A DNA stretch of 64,000 bases from contig NZ_KE695649.1 of NCBI RefSeq assembly GCF_000454065.1, forward strand, positions 556,624 to 620,623, written 5' to 3'. How positions within the stretch are numbered: position 1 is the first letter of the stretch; each line of letters begins with the position of its first letter. A program made the translations under genes and the position numbers. Source of the DNA: Brevibacillus thermoruber 423 (lineage in GTDB: Bacteria; Bacillota; Bacilli; Brevibacillales; Brevibacillaceae). The notes beneath the pieces were generated by a model. It was not told where the DNA came from and did no database searches. It was given only the letters and a program-made list of their open reading frames with translations. Of this stretch, positions 1 to 8,479 are shown one piece after another.

Positions 1-1
1 G

Positions 2-97
2 GGAGCGGTCCACCTGGTGATGCAGGACGCGCGCCGGACGGAAGTGCCGGTCAGCCGAAACGTGGTGAAGGAACTGAAAAAGCGGCTGGGGTTCTAA
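2..97 (+). CDS. C-terminal end of a LytTR-family response regulator (5' truncated)
   Basis: Only the last 31 codons are in the window. They read through VPVSRNVVKELKKRLGF to a TAA. This is the typical end of a LytTR DNA-binding domain as found in LytT/LytR and BtsR response regulators, where the VSR...VKELK stretch forms the last strand and helix. The gene lies 147 bases upstream of a CstA/BtsT carrier and of a phased LytTR-type repeat array. In Bacillota and E. coli, LytST/BtsSR two-component systems control pyruvate carriers, so it is probably the direct regulator of the next gene. The short visible part is the only limit on the family call. Confidence 0.7.
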   Translation, partial: GAVHLVMQDARRTEVPVSRNVVKELKKRLGF

Positions 98-110
98 TGG
101 AAGTACCGCT

Positions 111-159
111 CGTTCATGCGCCGTTATCGCCGTTCATGTCTTCATTTGTACTGTTCAGA
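111..159 (+). promoter_or_regulatory. Phased LytTR-type repeat array upstream of cstA
   Basis: CGTTCATG occurs at 111-118 and again at 131-138, exactly 20 bases later, and a related TGTTCAG lies at 152-158, a further 21 bases on. A degenerate CGTTATCG sits between them at 122-129. LytTR regulators bind two direct repeats about two helical turns apart, so this fits a binding site for the regulator whose end is just upstream. The region to the cstA start has no convincing -35/-10 pair, which suits an activator-dependent promoter. Confidence 0.6.
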
Positions 160-244
160 CAATTTCCATTCTTCGCGCTCCCCCTTCCGTGATACGGTAT
201 GGTTAGGTTTTATGTCTTTATTCATAGGCAAGGGGGAAGGACCA

Positions 245-2338
245 ATGAAAAAATGGCTGCTCTCAGCCCTGATCTGGGGCGGGATTGCCGCCTTGGGCGC
301 GATCGGATTCGGCTTTTTGGCGCTCTCCCGGGGCGAACACGTCAACTCGTTCTGGCTTCTGACGGCCGCGATCTGCACGTATGCCGTCGCGTACCGGTTC
401 TACAGCCGCTTCATCGCGAACAAAATCATGGGCCTGGACGACAACCGGGCCACGCCGGCGGAAGTGAACAACGACGGAAAGGACTTTGTGCCTACGAACA
501 AGTGGGTGCTGTTCGGCCACCACTTTGCGGCGATCGCCGGGGCCGGCCCGCTCGTCGGTCCGACGCTGGCCGCGCAGATGGGCTACCTGCCGGGGACCAT
601 CTGGATTATCGTCGGGGTGGTGCTGGGTGGCGCCGTCCAGGACTTCGTCATCCTGTTCGGGTCGATGCGCCGCAACGGCAAGACGCTCGGCCAGATCGCC
701 AAGGAAGAGATCGGGCCCTTCGGCGGCGCGCTGGCGCTGGTGGGCATCCTGGCGATCATGGTGATCCTGATTGCCGTTTTGGCGATGGTTGTTGTAAACG
801 CTCTCGCGGAATCGCCGTGGGCGACGTTCACCATTTTCATGACGCTGCCGATTGCCCTGCTGATGGGCCTGTACATGCGCTACATCCGTCCGGGACGGGT
901 GCTGGAAGGCTCGCTGATCGGTCTGGCGCTCTTGTTCCTGTCGCTCTGGTGGGGGCAGGCGGTGGCCGCTTCGCCCACCTGGGGACCGGCCTTTACGTTC
1001 AGCAAGGTGCAGCTCGCCTGGATGATCATCATCTACGGGTTCATCGCGTCCGTCCTGCCGGTCTGGCTGCTGCTGGCGCCGCGTGACTACCTGAGCTCGT
1101 TTTTGAAAGTCGGCACGATTGCCGTGCTGGCGGTCGGCATCCTGCTGACGCTGCCGCCGCTGCAGATGCCGGCGCTGACCAAGTTTATCGACGGCACGGG
1201 CCCCGTATTTGCGGGCAATCTGTTCCCGTTCCTGTTCATCACCATCGCCTGCGGCGCGGTCTCCGGCTTCCACGCGCTGGTGTCGTCAGGGACGACGCCG
1301 AAGATGATCGCCAAGGAATCGCACGCGCCGTTGATCGGCTACGGCGGGATGCTGATGGAGTCGGCCGTCGCCATCATGGCGATGATCGCCGCCTGCGTGC
1401 TGACACCGGGCATGTACTTTGCGATCAACTCGCCGGCTGCCGTGATCGGCGTCGACGCCGCCGCTGCGGCGCAGACGATCAACAGTTGGGGCTTTACCAT
1501 TACGCCGGACCAGATTACCGCGATGGCGAACGACATCAAGGAGAACACGATTCTCTCCCGGACCGGCGGAGCGCCGTCGCTGGCGATCGGGATGGCGACC
1601 ATCTTCTCCGGCATCCTCGGCGGCAAGGCGTTGATGGCCTTCTGGTACCACTTTGCGATCCTGTTTGAAGCCGTTTTCATTCTGACCACGATTGACGCCG
1701 GCACCCGCGTCGGCCGCTTCATGGTGCAGGATCTCCTGGGCAACGTGTTTCCGAAAATGAAGCGGGTGGATTGGATGCCCGGCAACCTGATCGGGTCCGC
1801 CCTGATTTCGGCCGGATGGGGGTACTTCCTGCTGCAGGGCGTGATGGACCCCCTGGGCGGCATCTATACGCTGTGGCCGCTGTTCGGCATCGCCAACCAG
1901 ATGCTGGCCGCGATCGCCTTTGTCGTCGGGACGACGCTCATCTTCAAGATGGGCAAGGCCCGGTACTCCTGGGTCACGCTGGTGCCGATGGCCTGGCTGA
2001 CCGCCGCAACGCTGACGGCCGGCTGGCAAAAGCTGTTCCACAGCGACCCGAAAATCGGCTTCCTCTCCCATGCCGAAGCGTTCCAGAAGGCGCTTGACGC
2101 CGGCACCCTGCCGAAAGGCGTCAAGTCGGTGGAAGCCGCGCAAAAGATGATTTTCAACGACCAGATTGACGCCGTTGTCTGCGCCATCTTCATGGCGATC
2201 ACCATCGGCATCATTCTGGACGGCCTTCGCCTGTGGATCAACATCCTGCGCGGCAGGCAGTATCCGCTGTACGAGTCTCCGTACGTCCAGTCCAAAGGGG
2301 ACAATTACTACGACGGGAAAGGGCATCACGTGGCATGA
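245..2338 (+). CDS. cstA: CstA/BtsT-family carbon-starvation carrier (pyruvate or peptide transporter)
   Basis: The product is 697 residues, the usual CstA length (E. coli CstA has 701). It is a polytopic membrane protein with more than fifteen hydrophobic segments. The family signature GHHFAAIAGAGPLVGP lies near residue 97. E. coli homologues import pyruvate (BtsT, CstA) or were linked to peptide use on starvation. The ATG at 245 is chosen because it follows AGGGGGAAGG at a good distance; an upstream in-frame ATG at 116 lies in the repeat array and lacks a binding site. A LytTR regulator precedes it and a YbdD/YjiX partner overlaps its stop, the same order as the btsT-yjiX and cstA-ybdD pairs. 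The exact substrate is inferred. Confidence 0.92.
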   Translation: MKKWLLSALIWGGIAALGAIGFGFLALSRGEHVNSFWLLTAAICTYAVAYRFYSRFIANKIMGLDDNRATPAEVNNDGKDFVPTNKWVLFGHHFAAIAGAGPLVGPTLAAQMGYLPGTIWIIVGVVLGGAVQDFVILFGSMRRNGKTLGQIAKEEIGPFGGALALVGILAIMVILIAVLAMVVVNALAESPWATFTIFMTLPIALLMGLYMRYIRPGRVLEGSLIGLALLFLSLWWGQAVAASPTWGPAFTFSKVQLAWMIIIYGFIASVLPVWLLLAPRDYLSSFLKVGTIAVLAVGILLTLPPLQMPALTKFIDGTGPVFAGNLFPFLFITIACGAVSGFHALVSSGTTPKMIAKESHAPLIGYGGMLMESAVAIMAMIAACVLTPGMYFAINSPAAVIGVDAAAAAQTINSWGFTITPDQITAMANDIKENTILSRTGGAPSLAIGMATIFSGILGGKALMAFWYHFAILFEAVFILTTIDAGTRVGRFMVQDLLGNVFPKMKRVDWMPGNLIGSALISAGWGYFLLQGVMDPLGGIYTLWPLFGIANQMLAAIAFVVGTTLIFKMGKARYSWVTLVPMAWLTAATLTAGWQKLFHSDPKIGFLSHAEAFQKALDAGTLPKGVKSVEAAQKMIFNDQIDAVVCAIFMAITIGIILDGLRLWINILRGRQYPLYESPYVQSKGDNYYDGKGHHVA

Positions 2339-2547
2339 GACGCAGGTGGAGAGCGATTCGCCAGTCGCTGCGCAAGGTACGTTCGACCATCAAGACCATC
2401 TTCGGCATGCCGGACTATGACCGTTATCTGCAGCATTGGTACGCGACCCACGCCAAACCGGGCATGTTTCCGATGACGGAGCGGGAGTACTACATGTACG
2501 CGCTGCGGGAGCGGTATGAAAAAGGCGGGGTGACGCGCTGCTGTTAG
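2335..2547 (+). CDS. YbdD/YjiX family small protein (CstA partner)
   Basis: This 70-residue protein starts at an ATG that overlaps the cstA stop (ATGA), so translation is coupled. It shows the family landmarks: a basic N-terminus, a YDRYLQHW motif, PMTEREYY, and an RYEKG segment ending in CC, like the RYGG...RCC end of E. coli YjiX. YbdD/YjiX proteins are encoded next to CstA/BtsT carriers and are thought to be small accessory proteins whose biochemical role is unknown. Length and the terminal double cysteine match the family closely. Confidence 0.88.
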   Translation: MRRRWRAIRQSLRKVRSTIKTIFGMPDYDRYLQHWYATHAKPGMFPMTEREYYMYALRERYEKGGVTRCC

Positions 2548-2578
2548 ACGCGCGCGGCCGCTGGCACACAAGAGGAAA

Positions 2579-2605
2579 CGGGAGGTCCGGCTGACGGGCC
2601 TCCCG
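2579..2605 (+). terminator. GC-rich hairpin after the cstA operon
   Basis: GGGAGGTCC and GGGCCTCCC form a stem around a short loop, 32 bases after the YjiX-like stop. Only a weak T-containing stretch (CTTTCC) follows, so termination efficiency is doubtful. Confidence 0.4.
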
Positions 2606-2683
2606 CCGCTTTCCGGCTGTCCGGCGGCAGACAGGCGCGTCGACAACCGGGACAGACGGAACGGTGTATCCGCAGGCAAAGTA

Positions 2684-2692
2684 TGGTACACT
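2684..2692 (+). promoter_or_regulatory. Extended -10 promoter for the inositol-phosphatase gene
   Basis: ATGGTACACT provides an extended -10 (TG-n-TACACT) with no clear -35. Transcription would start near 2699, too close to the ATG at 2708 for a ribosome site to precede it, which favours the GTG at 2726 as the true start. Confidence 0.4.
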
Positions 2693-2725
2693 ATAGGCAA
2701 AGTCAAGATGTGGGTGGCGATTCGT

Positions 2726-3556
2726 GTGCAAGCATCAACTCTGACGGCGTTGAAAGAGCTGGCCCTTCACTGCGCCCGAAGCGCGGGTGAGCTGAGCCTC
2801 GCGCGAATGAAGCAGCCGTTTACCGTCGAATACAAGACGTCCGCCTCCGACCTGGTCACCGCCGTGGACAAAGAAGTGGAAAAACACGTGGTCGAGACGA
2901 TTTTGCGCCATTTTCCCGACCACGGCATTCTCGGGGAGGAGAGCACGTTTGCCGGCGATCCCCGCCAGTTTGACACGCTGTGGGTGATCGATCCGATCGA
3001 CGGCACCACCAACTTTGTCCACCAGCAGATCAACTTTTCCGTCTCCATCGCCGTCTACCACAAGGGGGAGGGACTGGTCGGCGTGGTGTACGATCCTTCC
3101 CGCGACGAGATGTTTTACGCGACAAAAGGAGAAGGCGCGTACCTCAACGACCAGCCGCTGCGCCTGGAGCGGCAGGTGAAGCTGGAAGAAGCGCTGCTGT
3201 GTACGAGCGTCTTCTGGAACAAGCGGGCGGAGCAGATCGGCATTGACCTGATCGTGAAAAAACTGGCCGGCAAGGTGCGGGGGATGCGCCTCTTGGGCAG
3301 CGCGGCGCTGGAAATGGCCTACGTGGCCGCGGGAAGGCTGGACGGATACGTCAGCCTGTCGCTGAACGCCTGGGATTTTGGCGCCGGCAGGATCATTGTG
3401 GAAGAAGCGGGCGGACGCGTGACGACGATGACCGGCAGCCCGCTGCCGTTTGACCGGAAAAGCAGCGTGATGGCCTGCAATCCCGCGTTTTACGAAGAAC
3501 TGCAGCATTACCTCAACCTCACGGAAAACGATATGGCGGACAATGGCGCGACATGA
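2726..3556 (+). CDS. Inositol-monophosphatase family phosphatase (SuhB-like)
   Basis: The 276-residue product has the three metal and substrate signatures of the IMPase family: GEES (first metal glutamates), DPIDGTTNF (motif A) and WDFGAGRIIVEEAGG (motif B with the distal Asp). These Mg-dependent, Li-sensitive enzymes hydrolyse myo-inositol-1-phosphate and related sugar or nucleotide phosphates. The start is taken at the GTG preceded by GGGTGG eight bases upstream; an ATG at 2708 is also in frame but has no ribosome site and lies close to the predicted transcription start. It is a single-gene unit bounded by its own promoter and a strong terminator. The real substrate cannot be told from the sequence. 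A second IMPase-family gene lies at 57392. Confidence 0.88.
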   Translation: MQASTLTALKELALHCARSAGELSLARMKQPFTVEYKTSASDLVTAVDKEVEKHVVETILRHFPDHGILGEESTFAGDPRQFDTLWVIDPIDGTTNFVHQQINFSVSIAVYHKGEGLVGVVYDPSRDEMFYATKGEGAYLNDQPLRLERQVKLEEALLCTSVFWNKRAEQIGIDLIVKKLAGKVRGMRLLGSAALEMAYVAAGRLDGYVSLSLNAWDFGAGRIIVEEAGGRVTTMTGSPLPFDRKSSVMACNPAFYEELQHYLNLTENDMADNGAT

Positions 3557-3559
3557 CAA

Positions 3560-3590
3560 AAAACCACTGGAAACCGGTCCAGTGGTTTTT
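3560..3590. terminator. Bidirectional intrinsic terminator
   Basis: AAAACCACTGG and CCAGTGGTTTT form an 11-pair stem with an 8-base loop, with A- and T-runs on the two sides. It ends the phosphatase gene on the plus strand and the GH15 gene on the minus strand. Confidence 0.88.
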
Positions 3591-3622
3591 CGGTTTTTCC
3601 GGACAGCGTATCGTGACGTTTC

Positions 3623-5578
3623 CTACAACTGTCCTTTCTCCAGCAGCATGTGCACCGTCAGCACAAACATCGCGTGGGACCAGGTCAGCGGCACCACCCA
3701 GGCGGGCTCGCCGGTCTGCCTGTCGACCTGCTCCGGCAGCAGATCGAGCGGGCTGGCGTGGGCGACGGCCCACGCCAGATGACGTTTGGCCTCGTCAAAC
3801 CGGCCCTGGGCGATCCGGAACTGGGCGAGCCACAGGGTGGTGAGAATCCACGGATTGCCGCCGATGTAGCGGTCGTCTTCGTAGCGGCGGATGCCGCCGA
3901 CGCCGGGGACGGCGCAGGCGCGTTCGATCGCGTCGGCAGTGCGGGCCATGCGCGGATCGGACGCATCCAGCAGGCCAAACGGCACGCTGAGACCGAGCAG
4001 ACTGATGTCGTAGACCGGATCGTGCTGGACGTAATAGGAGACGTATCCCTTCTCGTCCGTCTCCGCAAAAGCGGGGAAGCCGGACTCGACGGCGCGCTGG
4101 TAGGCGGAGCGGTCCACCTGCAGCTTGAGCGCGCGGTAAAACGTTCCCCGCCGTTCGTCGTAGGCCCGCGTCAAAATGGCCTCTTTCAAAGCCTTCGCGG
4201 CCTCCTCCCAGCGGTGGGCCAGGCCGGTTTTCCCCAGCTCCCGAGCCATTGCCGCCGCGGCGGTTACGCCGGCGTGTACGGCGGCGGCGGAATACGTGTG
4301 CTCCGCGCTGCGCTCCTCCCAGAGGTCGCGGCTGGGCAGCGGCAGCCCGGTGTCGCGGTCCAGGTAGGAGAGCAGGAAGGTCGTCCCTTTTTCCACGGCC
4401 GGCCACACCTCTTCGAGAAATGCCCGGTCCCGCGTCGCCACATAGTGCTGGTGCATCCCCCAGAGGATCGAACCGCCCTCGTCGATCTGCAGCCCCCAGG
4501 AAGGGGCCAGCCGTCCGTCGTGATAGTGGCGCTGCTGAAACGAGCCGTCCGGATCCTGGGCCGTCAGCGTCCAGCGGTAGAACATCCGGGACATGCCGCT
4601 CAGACCGGCCCGGTCAAAGGCGGTCGTGATGTACGCCGCGTCCCGTCCCCAGCAGTAGGCGTAGCCGCCGCAGCGGGTGAAGGCCTCGTCAAACTCCGGC
4701 GCGGCGATCACGCAGCCGGTCTGTTCGTCCGCCATCAGCCGGAAGACGAGCAGGGAACGCTCGTAGACGCGGCGAGTCCGCTCGTCGCAGCCGGCAGGGA
4801 GGGCGGGCTGTACGTCCAGGTAGTCGTGCCAGTAGCGCACGGTCCGCTCCAGATGGTCCTCGGCCGAGGCGGCAAACGCCCGGCGCATGGCGTTTACCGC
4901 CTCGTCCACCCGACTTCCCGCCGTGAGATAGACGGGGATGGCGGCCGTCTCCCCCGGTTCCAGCGGGAACGTCCAGCCGAGCGCCCCGTCCGGCGCCATC
5001 GCCACCCTGGTGCCCGGCAAATACCCCCGGGACGCGTGCTTCCAGGCGTCGGCGCAGGTGTACTGGGCGCACCCCAGCGGACTGGCCAGCGCAAACGCGT
5101 ATTGATGACGAAAGTACACCAGTCCGTCGATGTGGGGGTCATAGGTGACGCAGTTGTACAGGCGATTTTCCCCGATGGTGAGCGAAGCGGCGCAGAAAAA
5201 GCGGAGCCGGATCGGTTTGCGGCCTGTGTTGGTCCATTTGTACAAGCGAACCAACAGCGGCTCGCCAGGAACGGCAAAATCGACGGTTTCCCAGCGCAGA
5301 GGCAGACGGCGGGCCGCCCCTGCCGTGCGCAGCACGTTGGTCCGCGGCAGGTAAGCCTGCTCCCATTGCCACTCAGCCGGGTCGTCTGTCCAAACGGTCT
5401 CCTCGCTTTCTTCCTCCACAAAGACGCCGGCGCGCATCCGCTCCACGTGCTGCGGGAAGTCAACATGCGGCCACCAGAGGCGGTACAGCTCCCCGCTGCG
5501 CCCCAGAGCGGCCAGCATCGACGCGTTGCCGATGACAGCGTCGTTGAGATACGGTTTTCCAGTGACAGGATTCATCAT
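3623..5578 (-). CDS. Glycoside hydrolase family 15 glucoamylase/glucodextranase-like protein
   Basis: The product has 651 residues with no signal peptide, so it should act in the cytoplasm on imported oligosaccharides. An N-terminal beta-sandwich of about 270 residues (LNDAVIGNASMLAALG...) precedes an (alpha/alpha)6 barrel. The barrel has GH15 landmarks: CWGRDAAYITTAFDRAG, DLWEE near residue 420 carrying the likely general acid, and LPEQVD near 615 with the likely general base, followed by LTWSHAMF. The start is the first of two tandem ATG codons because GGAAGGAG lies seven bases upstream. It is encoded just upstream of the LacI regulator on the same strand and faces a binding-protein transporter and a second GH15. 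The substrate is probably a malto- or isomalto-oligosaccharide. Confidence 0.88.
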   Translation of the reverse strand: MMNPVTGKPYLNDAVIGNASMLAALGRSGELYRLWWPHVDFPQHVERMRAGVFVEEESEETVWTDDPAEWQWEQAYLPRTNVLRTAGAARRLPLRWETVDFAVPGEPLLVRLYKWTNTGRKPIRLRFFCAASLTIGENRLYNCVTYDPHIDGLVYFRHQYAFALASPLGCAQYTCADAWKHASRGYLPGTRVAMAPDGALGWTFPLEPGETAAIPVYLTAGSRVDEAVNAMRRAFAASAEDHLERTVRYWHDYLDVQPALPAGCDERTRRVYERSLLVFRLMADEQTGCVIAAPEFDEAFTRCGGYAYCWGRDAAYITTAFDRAGLSGMSRMFYRWTLTAQDPDGSFQQRHYHDGRLAPSWGLQIDEGGSILWGMHQHYVATRDRAFLEEVWPAVEKGTTFLLSYLDRDTGLPLPSRDLWEERSAEHTYSAAAVHAGVTAAAAMARELGKTGLAHRWEEAAKALKEAILTRAYDERRGTFYRALKLQVDRSAYQRAVESGFPAFAETDEKGYVSYYVQHDPVYDISLLGLSVPFGLLDASDPRMARTADAIERACAVPGVGGIRRYEDDRYIGGNPWILTTLWLAQFRIAQGRFDEAKRHLAWAVAHASPLDLLPEQVDRQTGEPAWVVPLTWSHAMFVLTVHMLLEKGQL

Positions 5579-5612
5579 GTGGATTCTCCTTCCCAAGAAG
5601 CGTCTTCCCCGA

Positions 5613-6635
5613 TTACGCATCCGGCTGTCGGGCGGATGAGCCGCGGACGATCAGCCGGTGGGGCAGCACGATCTGTGGCTGTGTGATCGTCTCGCCGGCC
5701 AGCTTGCGGATCAGCAGTTGGACGGTCGTGTAGCCGAGGTGGTAAATGCCGATGTCCACGGTGCTGATCGGTGGATTGCTCAGTTCGGACAGCATGATGT
5801 TGTTGAAGCTGACCACTGAGACATCGTCGGGGACACGCATCCCCGCTTCGTACAGTTGGCGGATAAACCCAAATGCGATCACGTCGTCGATCACGACGAA
5901 AGCGGTCGGCCGTTCCGGCTGGCTCATCATCAGGGACGTGGCGTGGAAGCCGCCGGCCTGAAGCATCTCCGCCGTCATTACCCACTCCTGGCGAAACGGG
6001 AGCCCCGCTTCGGCGAGCGCCCGCTTGTAGCCTTCCAGCCGATCCTCCGAGACGACCATGTCCGGCGGTCCGCTGACAAAACCGATATGCTCGTGCCCCT
6101 GAGCGATCAGATGGCGGGTGGCGTCAAACGCGGCCTGCACGTTGTTGTTGTTGACGCACAAGAGGTCGCTCCGCTCCAGCGAGCGGCCCAGCAGGACGAA
6201 GGGAAAGTCGTGCTCCAGCAACAGATCCACCAGCGGGTCCGCCTTGCGGGGGGCCATCAGGATGATGCCGTCTACGCGGCGGCCGAGGATCATCCGGTTG
6301 ACCGACTCCAGCTCTTCCGGGCGGCTGTTGGCCGATGACATCAGCACGTCGTATCCGGCTGATTGCGCGCAGGCCAGCATGCCGCGCAGCACCTCAGAAA
6401 AAAATGGATTGACAAACTCTTCGACGGAACGGGGCAGAACAAGCCCGATCGTTTGCGTGCTTTTGGAAACGAGGCTTTTGGCCATGATGTTGGGATGGTA
6501 GCCAAGCGCCTCCATGGCCTCCCGGACTTTTCGCACCGTCGCCGGACTGATTTTCGGATGATGGGACAGGACCCGGGACACGGTGGAAGGAGAGACTCCC
6601 GCCGCGCGGGCCACATCCTTGATCGTAACGGACAT
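5613..6635 (-). CDS. LacI/GalR-family transcriptional regulator of the oligosaccharide regulon
   Basis: This is a 340-residue regulator with a textbook LacI helix-turn-helix at the N-terminus (VTIKDVARAAGVSPSTVSRV) and hinge helix (NIMAKSLVS), followed by a periplasmic-binding-like sugar domain (residues 60-330). GGGAGG lies five bases before the chosen ATG. It ends 34 bases before the GH15 start and is divergent from the transporter genes. Three LacI-type palindromes (TGCAA-n-CG-TTTGC-like) lie in its upstream region, one just in front of its own start, so it probably represses itself and the transporter operon in the absence of a maltodextrin-like sugar. Confidence 0.92.
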   Translation of the reverse strand: MSVTIKDVARAAGVSPSTVSRVLSHHPKISPATVRKVREAMEALGYHPNIMAKSLVSKSTQTIGLVLPRSVEEFVNPFFSEVLRGMLACAQSAGYDVLMSSANSRPEELESVNRMILGRRVDGIILMAPRKADPLVDLLLEHDFPFVLLGRSLERSDLLCVNNNNVQAAFDATRHLIAQGHEHIGFVSGPPDMVVSEDRLEGYKRALAEAGLPFRQEWVMTAEMLQAGGFHATSLMMSQPERPTAFVVIDDVIAFGFIRQLYEAGMRVPDDVSVVSFNNIMLSELSNPPISTVDIGIYHLGYTTVQLLIRKLAGETITQPQIVLPHRLIVRGSSARQPDA

Positions 6636-6653
6636 ACAATCCTCCCAGTTCTG

Positions 6654-6667
6654 TGCAAACGTTTGTT
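6654..6667. promoter_or_regulatory. LacI-family operator O1
   Basis: TGCAAACGTTTGTT is a near-perfect palindrome with the central CG typical of LacI/GalR operators. It lies 19 bases upstream of the LacI start codon, suited to autorepression. Confidence 0.65.
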
Positions 6668-6824
6668 TTTCAACATCGTACCGGAAAAGCATCCGCTTGT
6701 AAACTGTTAATGCGCAAAAATAGGGAATGAATGAAATATACAGAAAAAAGACGCATGCGAGAAAAATTGGTAGAATTACGGCGATATTCTATCATAAAAA
6801 GGAAAAATGACCAAATATGGCTGT

Positions 6825-6838
6825 TTGCAAGCGTTTTC
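6825..6838. promoter_or_regulatory. LacI-family operator O2 (degenerate)
   Basis: TTGCAAGCGTTTTC matches the same pattern with a weaker right half. It lies midway between the divergent genes and could support looping with the two better sites. Confidence 0.45.
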
Positions 6839-6924
6839 TCGGCTGGATTGTTTCGTGTAGGATGGTAGTACATGCAAGGCGGTTTTGCCGCGTGTTCCAT
6901 TTGGGGGGCTCTGACACGATCATG

Positions 6925-6938
6925 TGCAATCGTTTGCA
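6925..6938. promoter_or_regulatory. LacI-family operator O3
   Basis: TGCAATCGTTTGCA has complementary TGCAA/TTGCA arms around a central CG. It lies 157 bases upstream of the binding-protein gene, where the transporter promoter is expected. Confidence 0.65.
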
Positions 6939-7095
6939 TTAACTTGTACGCTGACCCGCAACACTGCCAAAACAGCTTCGGTTTGCAGACTGTCCCCCAA
7001 GCAGCCGCCCTCTCGACGGGGGCACCGCCAGAATGGTCCGCGGCGACACGTCCGGCAGATTAACCTGTATATCAGGAAGAAAGAGGGGTACATGG

Positions 7096-8373
7096 ATGAA
7101 ACGCTTTTTCAGCATTTTTACCGCGATGGCGTTGGTTGGTTCGCTGTTGGCCGGCTGCGGCGGCTCCAGCGAGGCAGGCGGTCAGCAGGGAGGGCCGGCG
7201 CAGCAGAAGGACGGGCCCGTCACGCTAACATTCTGGACGACGATGCGCGAATCAGAGACAGTGGCGCTGAGGGAACTGATCAGCCAGTTTGAACAGGAAA
7301 ACAAAGAGATCAAGGTAAACCTGGAGCTGATCCCGTTCGGCGAGGCTCAGAACAAGTTTCGCACTGCGGCGCAGGCCGGCAACGGACCGGACGTGATCCG
7401 CTCCGAAGTGGCTTGGACGCCGGAGTTTGCCAAAATGGGGCTGCTGGAGCCGCTGGACAGCTACTTTACGGATCAGGACGACTTCCTTGAGGCGCCGCTC
7501 TCCTACAGCAAGTGGAACGGCCACGTCTGGAGCGTACCGGAGGTGACCGACGCGCTGGCTCTCTTGTACAACAAGCGGATGCTGAAAGAGGCCGGGTTCA
7601 ACGAGCCGCCCCGGACGATGGACGAATTTGCCGCAGCCGCCAAGGCGCTGTCCAACGGCAAAGACAGGTGGGGCTTCTACCACCGCCAGACGGAAGCCTA
7701 CTTCTCGCTGCCGTTTATCTGGGCGTTTGGCGGGGGGCTGATCGACGACAACTTGCAGGTGCTGATCAACACGCCGGGTGCGGTGAAGGGCATCGAGTTT
7801 GCCTTGAAACTGCGCGATCAGGATCACGTGTACCCGAAGGATCTGGATGCGGCCAACAGCTACCAGAACATGAATGAAGCCTTTAAAAAAGGGAGCGCGG
7901 CAATGATTTTCAACGGCCCCTGGGCTACCTCCGACATTCTCTCAGGGGAAGAGTTCCGCGATCCGAACAACCTGGGGATCGCTCCGATTCCGGCCGGACC
8001 GGACGGGCATACCGGCTCTCCCGTGGGCGGGCACAGCCTGGCCATCTACGCCGGCTCCAAGTCAAAAGAGGCCGCCTACAAGCTGATCGCTTTCCTCACC
8101 AGCAAGGAGAGCCAGGCCAAATTGGCGAGCAAAAACGGCACACTGCCGACGCGCAAATCGGCGTACGAGATGCCGGAAATCAAGGAGAACCGGCTGATCT
8201 CCGATTTTAAGGCGGTAATGGAAAGCGCCAAGAACCGGCCGGTCATTCCGGAAGGGGGACAGATTTTCGCCTCGTTCGATCCCGAGATCCAGGCGATCTA
8301 CAAGGGCGAGAAAAAGCCGCAGGAAGGGCTGGACGCGGTTGCCGGCGCGTGGAAGGCGCTGCTGGGACAATAG
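7096..8373 (+). CDS. Extracellular solute-binding lipoprotein (family 1, maltodextrin-like)
   Basis: The product has 425 residues. It starts with a lipoprotein signal (MKRFFSIFTAMALVGSLLAGC) whose lipobox cysteine is residue 21 and is followed by a Gly/Ser linker. The rest reads as a family 1 sugar-binding protein (ITFWTTM-like start of lobe 1, a GNGPDVIR segment, and FNGPWATSDI near residue 272). It would be tethered outside the membrane and deliver an oligosaccharide to the two permeases that follow. The ATG at 7096 follows AAGAGGGG; upstream in-frame codons lack a signal sequence. No ATPase is encoded in the operon, as in Bacillota that share an MsmX/MsmK-type ATPase among several sugar importers. 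Confidence 0.92.
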   Translation: MKRFFSIFTAMALVGSLLAGCGGSSEAGGQQGGPAQQKDGPVTLTFWTTMRESETVALRELISQFEQENKEIKVNLELIPFGEAQNKFRTAAQAGNGPDVIRSEVAWTPEFAKMGLLEPLDSYFTDQDDFLEAPLSYSKWNGHVWSVPEVTDALALLYNKRMLKEAGFNEPPRTMDEFAAAAKALSNGKDRWGFYHRQTEAYFSLPFIWAFGGGLIDDNLQVLINTPGAVKGIEFALKLRDQDHVYPKDLDAANSYQNMNEAFKKGSAAMIFNGPWATSDILSGEEFRDPNNLGIAPIPAGPDGHTGSPVGGHSLAIYAGSKSKEAAYKLIAFLTSKESQAKLASKNGTLPTRKSAYEMPEIKENRLISDFKAVMESAKNRPVIPEGGQIFASFDPEIQAIYKGEKKPQEGLDAVAGAWKALLGQ

Positions 8374-8398
8374 CGAATGAAAACGAAAACCGCATGAA

Positions 8399-8442
8399 GG
8401 CGCGAGGGAGAATGGCCGATGGGCTTTTCTTCCCTTCGCGCT
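8399..8442 (+). promoter_or_regulatory. Intercistronic hairpin between binding protein and permease
   Basis: GCGCGAGGGA and TCCCTTCGCGC pair (one bulge) in the 106-base gap. No T-run follows. Such hairpins often protect the abundant binding-protein message or attenuate read-through into permease genes. Confidence 0.5.
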
Positions 8443-8479
8443 GTCGAAGGACGTTGTTGGAAAAAGGGGGGCGTGATGG

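Larger units (their letters stand above)
6636..7095. other. Divergent regulatory region of the oligosaccharide regulon
   Basis: This 460-base intergenic region separates the LacI gene from the transporter operon. It is AT-rich between about 6700 and 6850, holds three LacI-type operators (listed separately), and ends with AAGAGGGG before the binding-protein start. I could not assign -35/-10 pairs with confidence on either strand, and no small gene is convincing. Confidence 0.6.

Noticed and set aside
3650..5686. Long open frame antisense to the GH15 gene
   Set aside because: It mirrors the GC-biased codons of the real gene, has low-complexity Arg/Gly/Val-rich content and no ribosome site. The same holds for long antisense frames over tkt (33593-35638), the PBP gene (35538-38096), ilvD (54228-56225) and the sulfite reductase gene (62126-63196).
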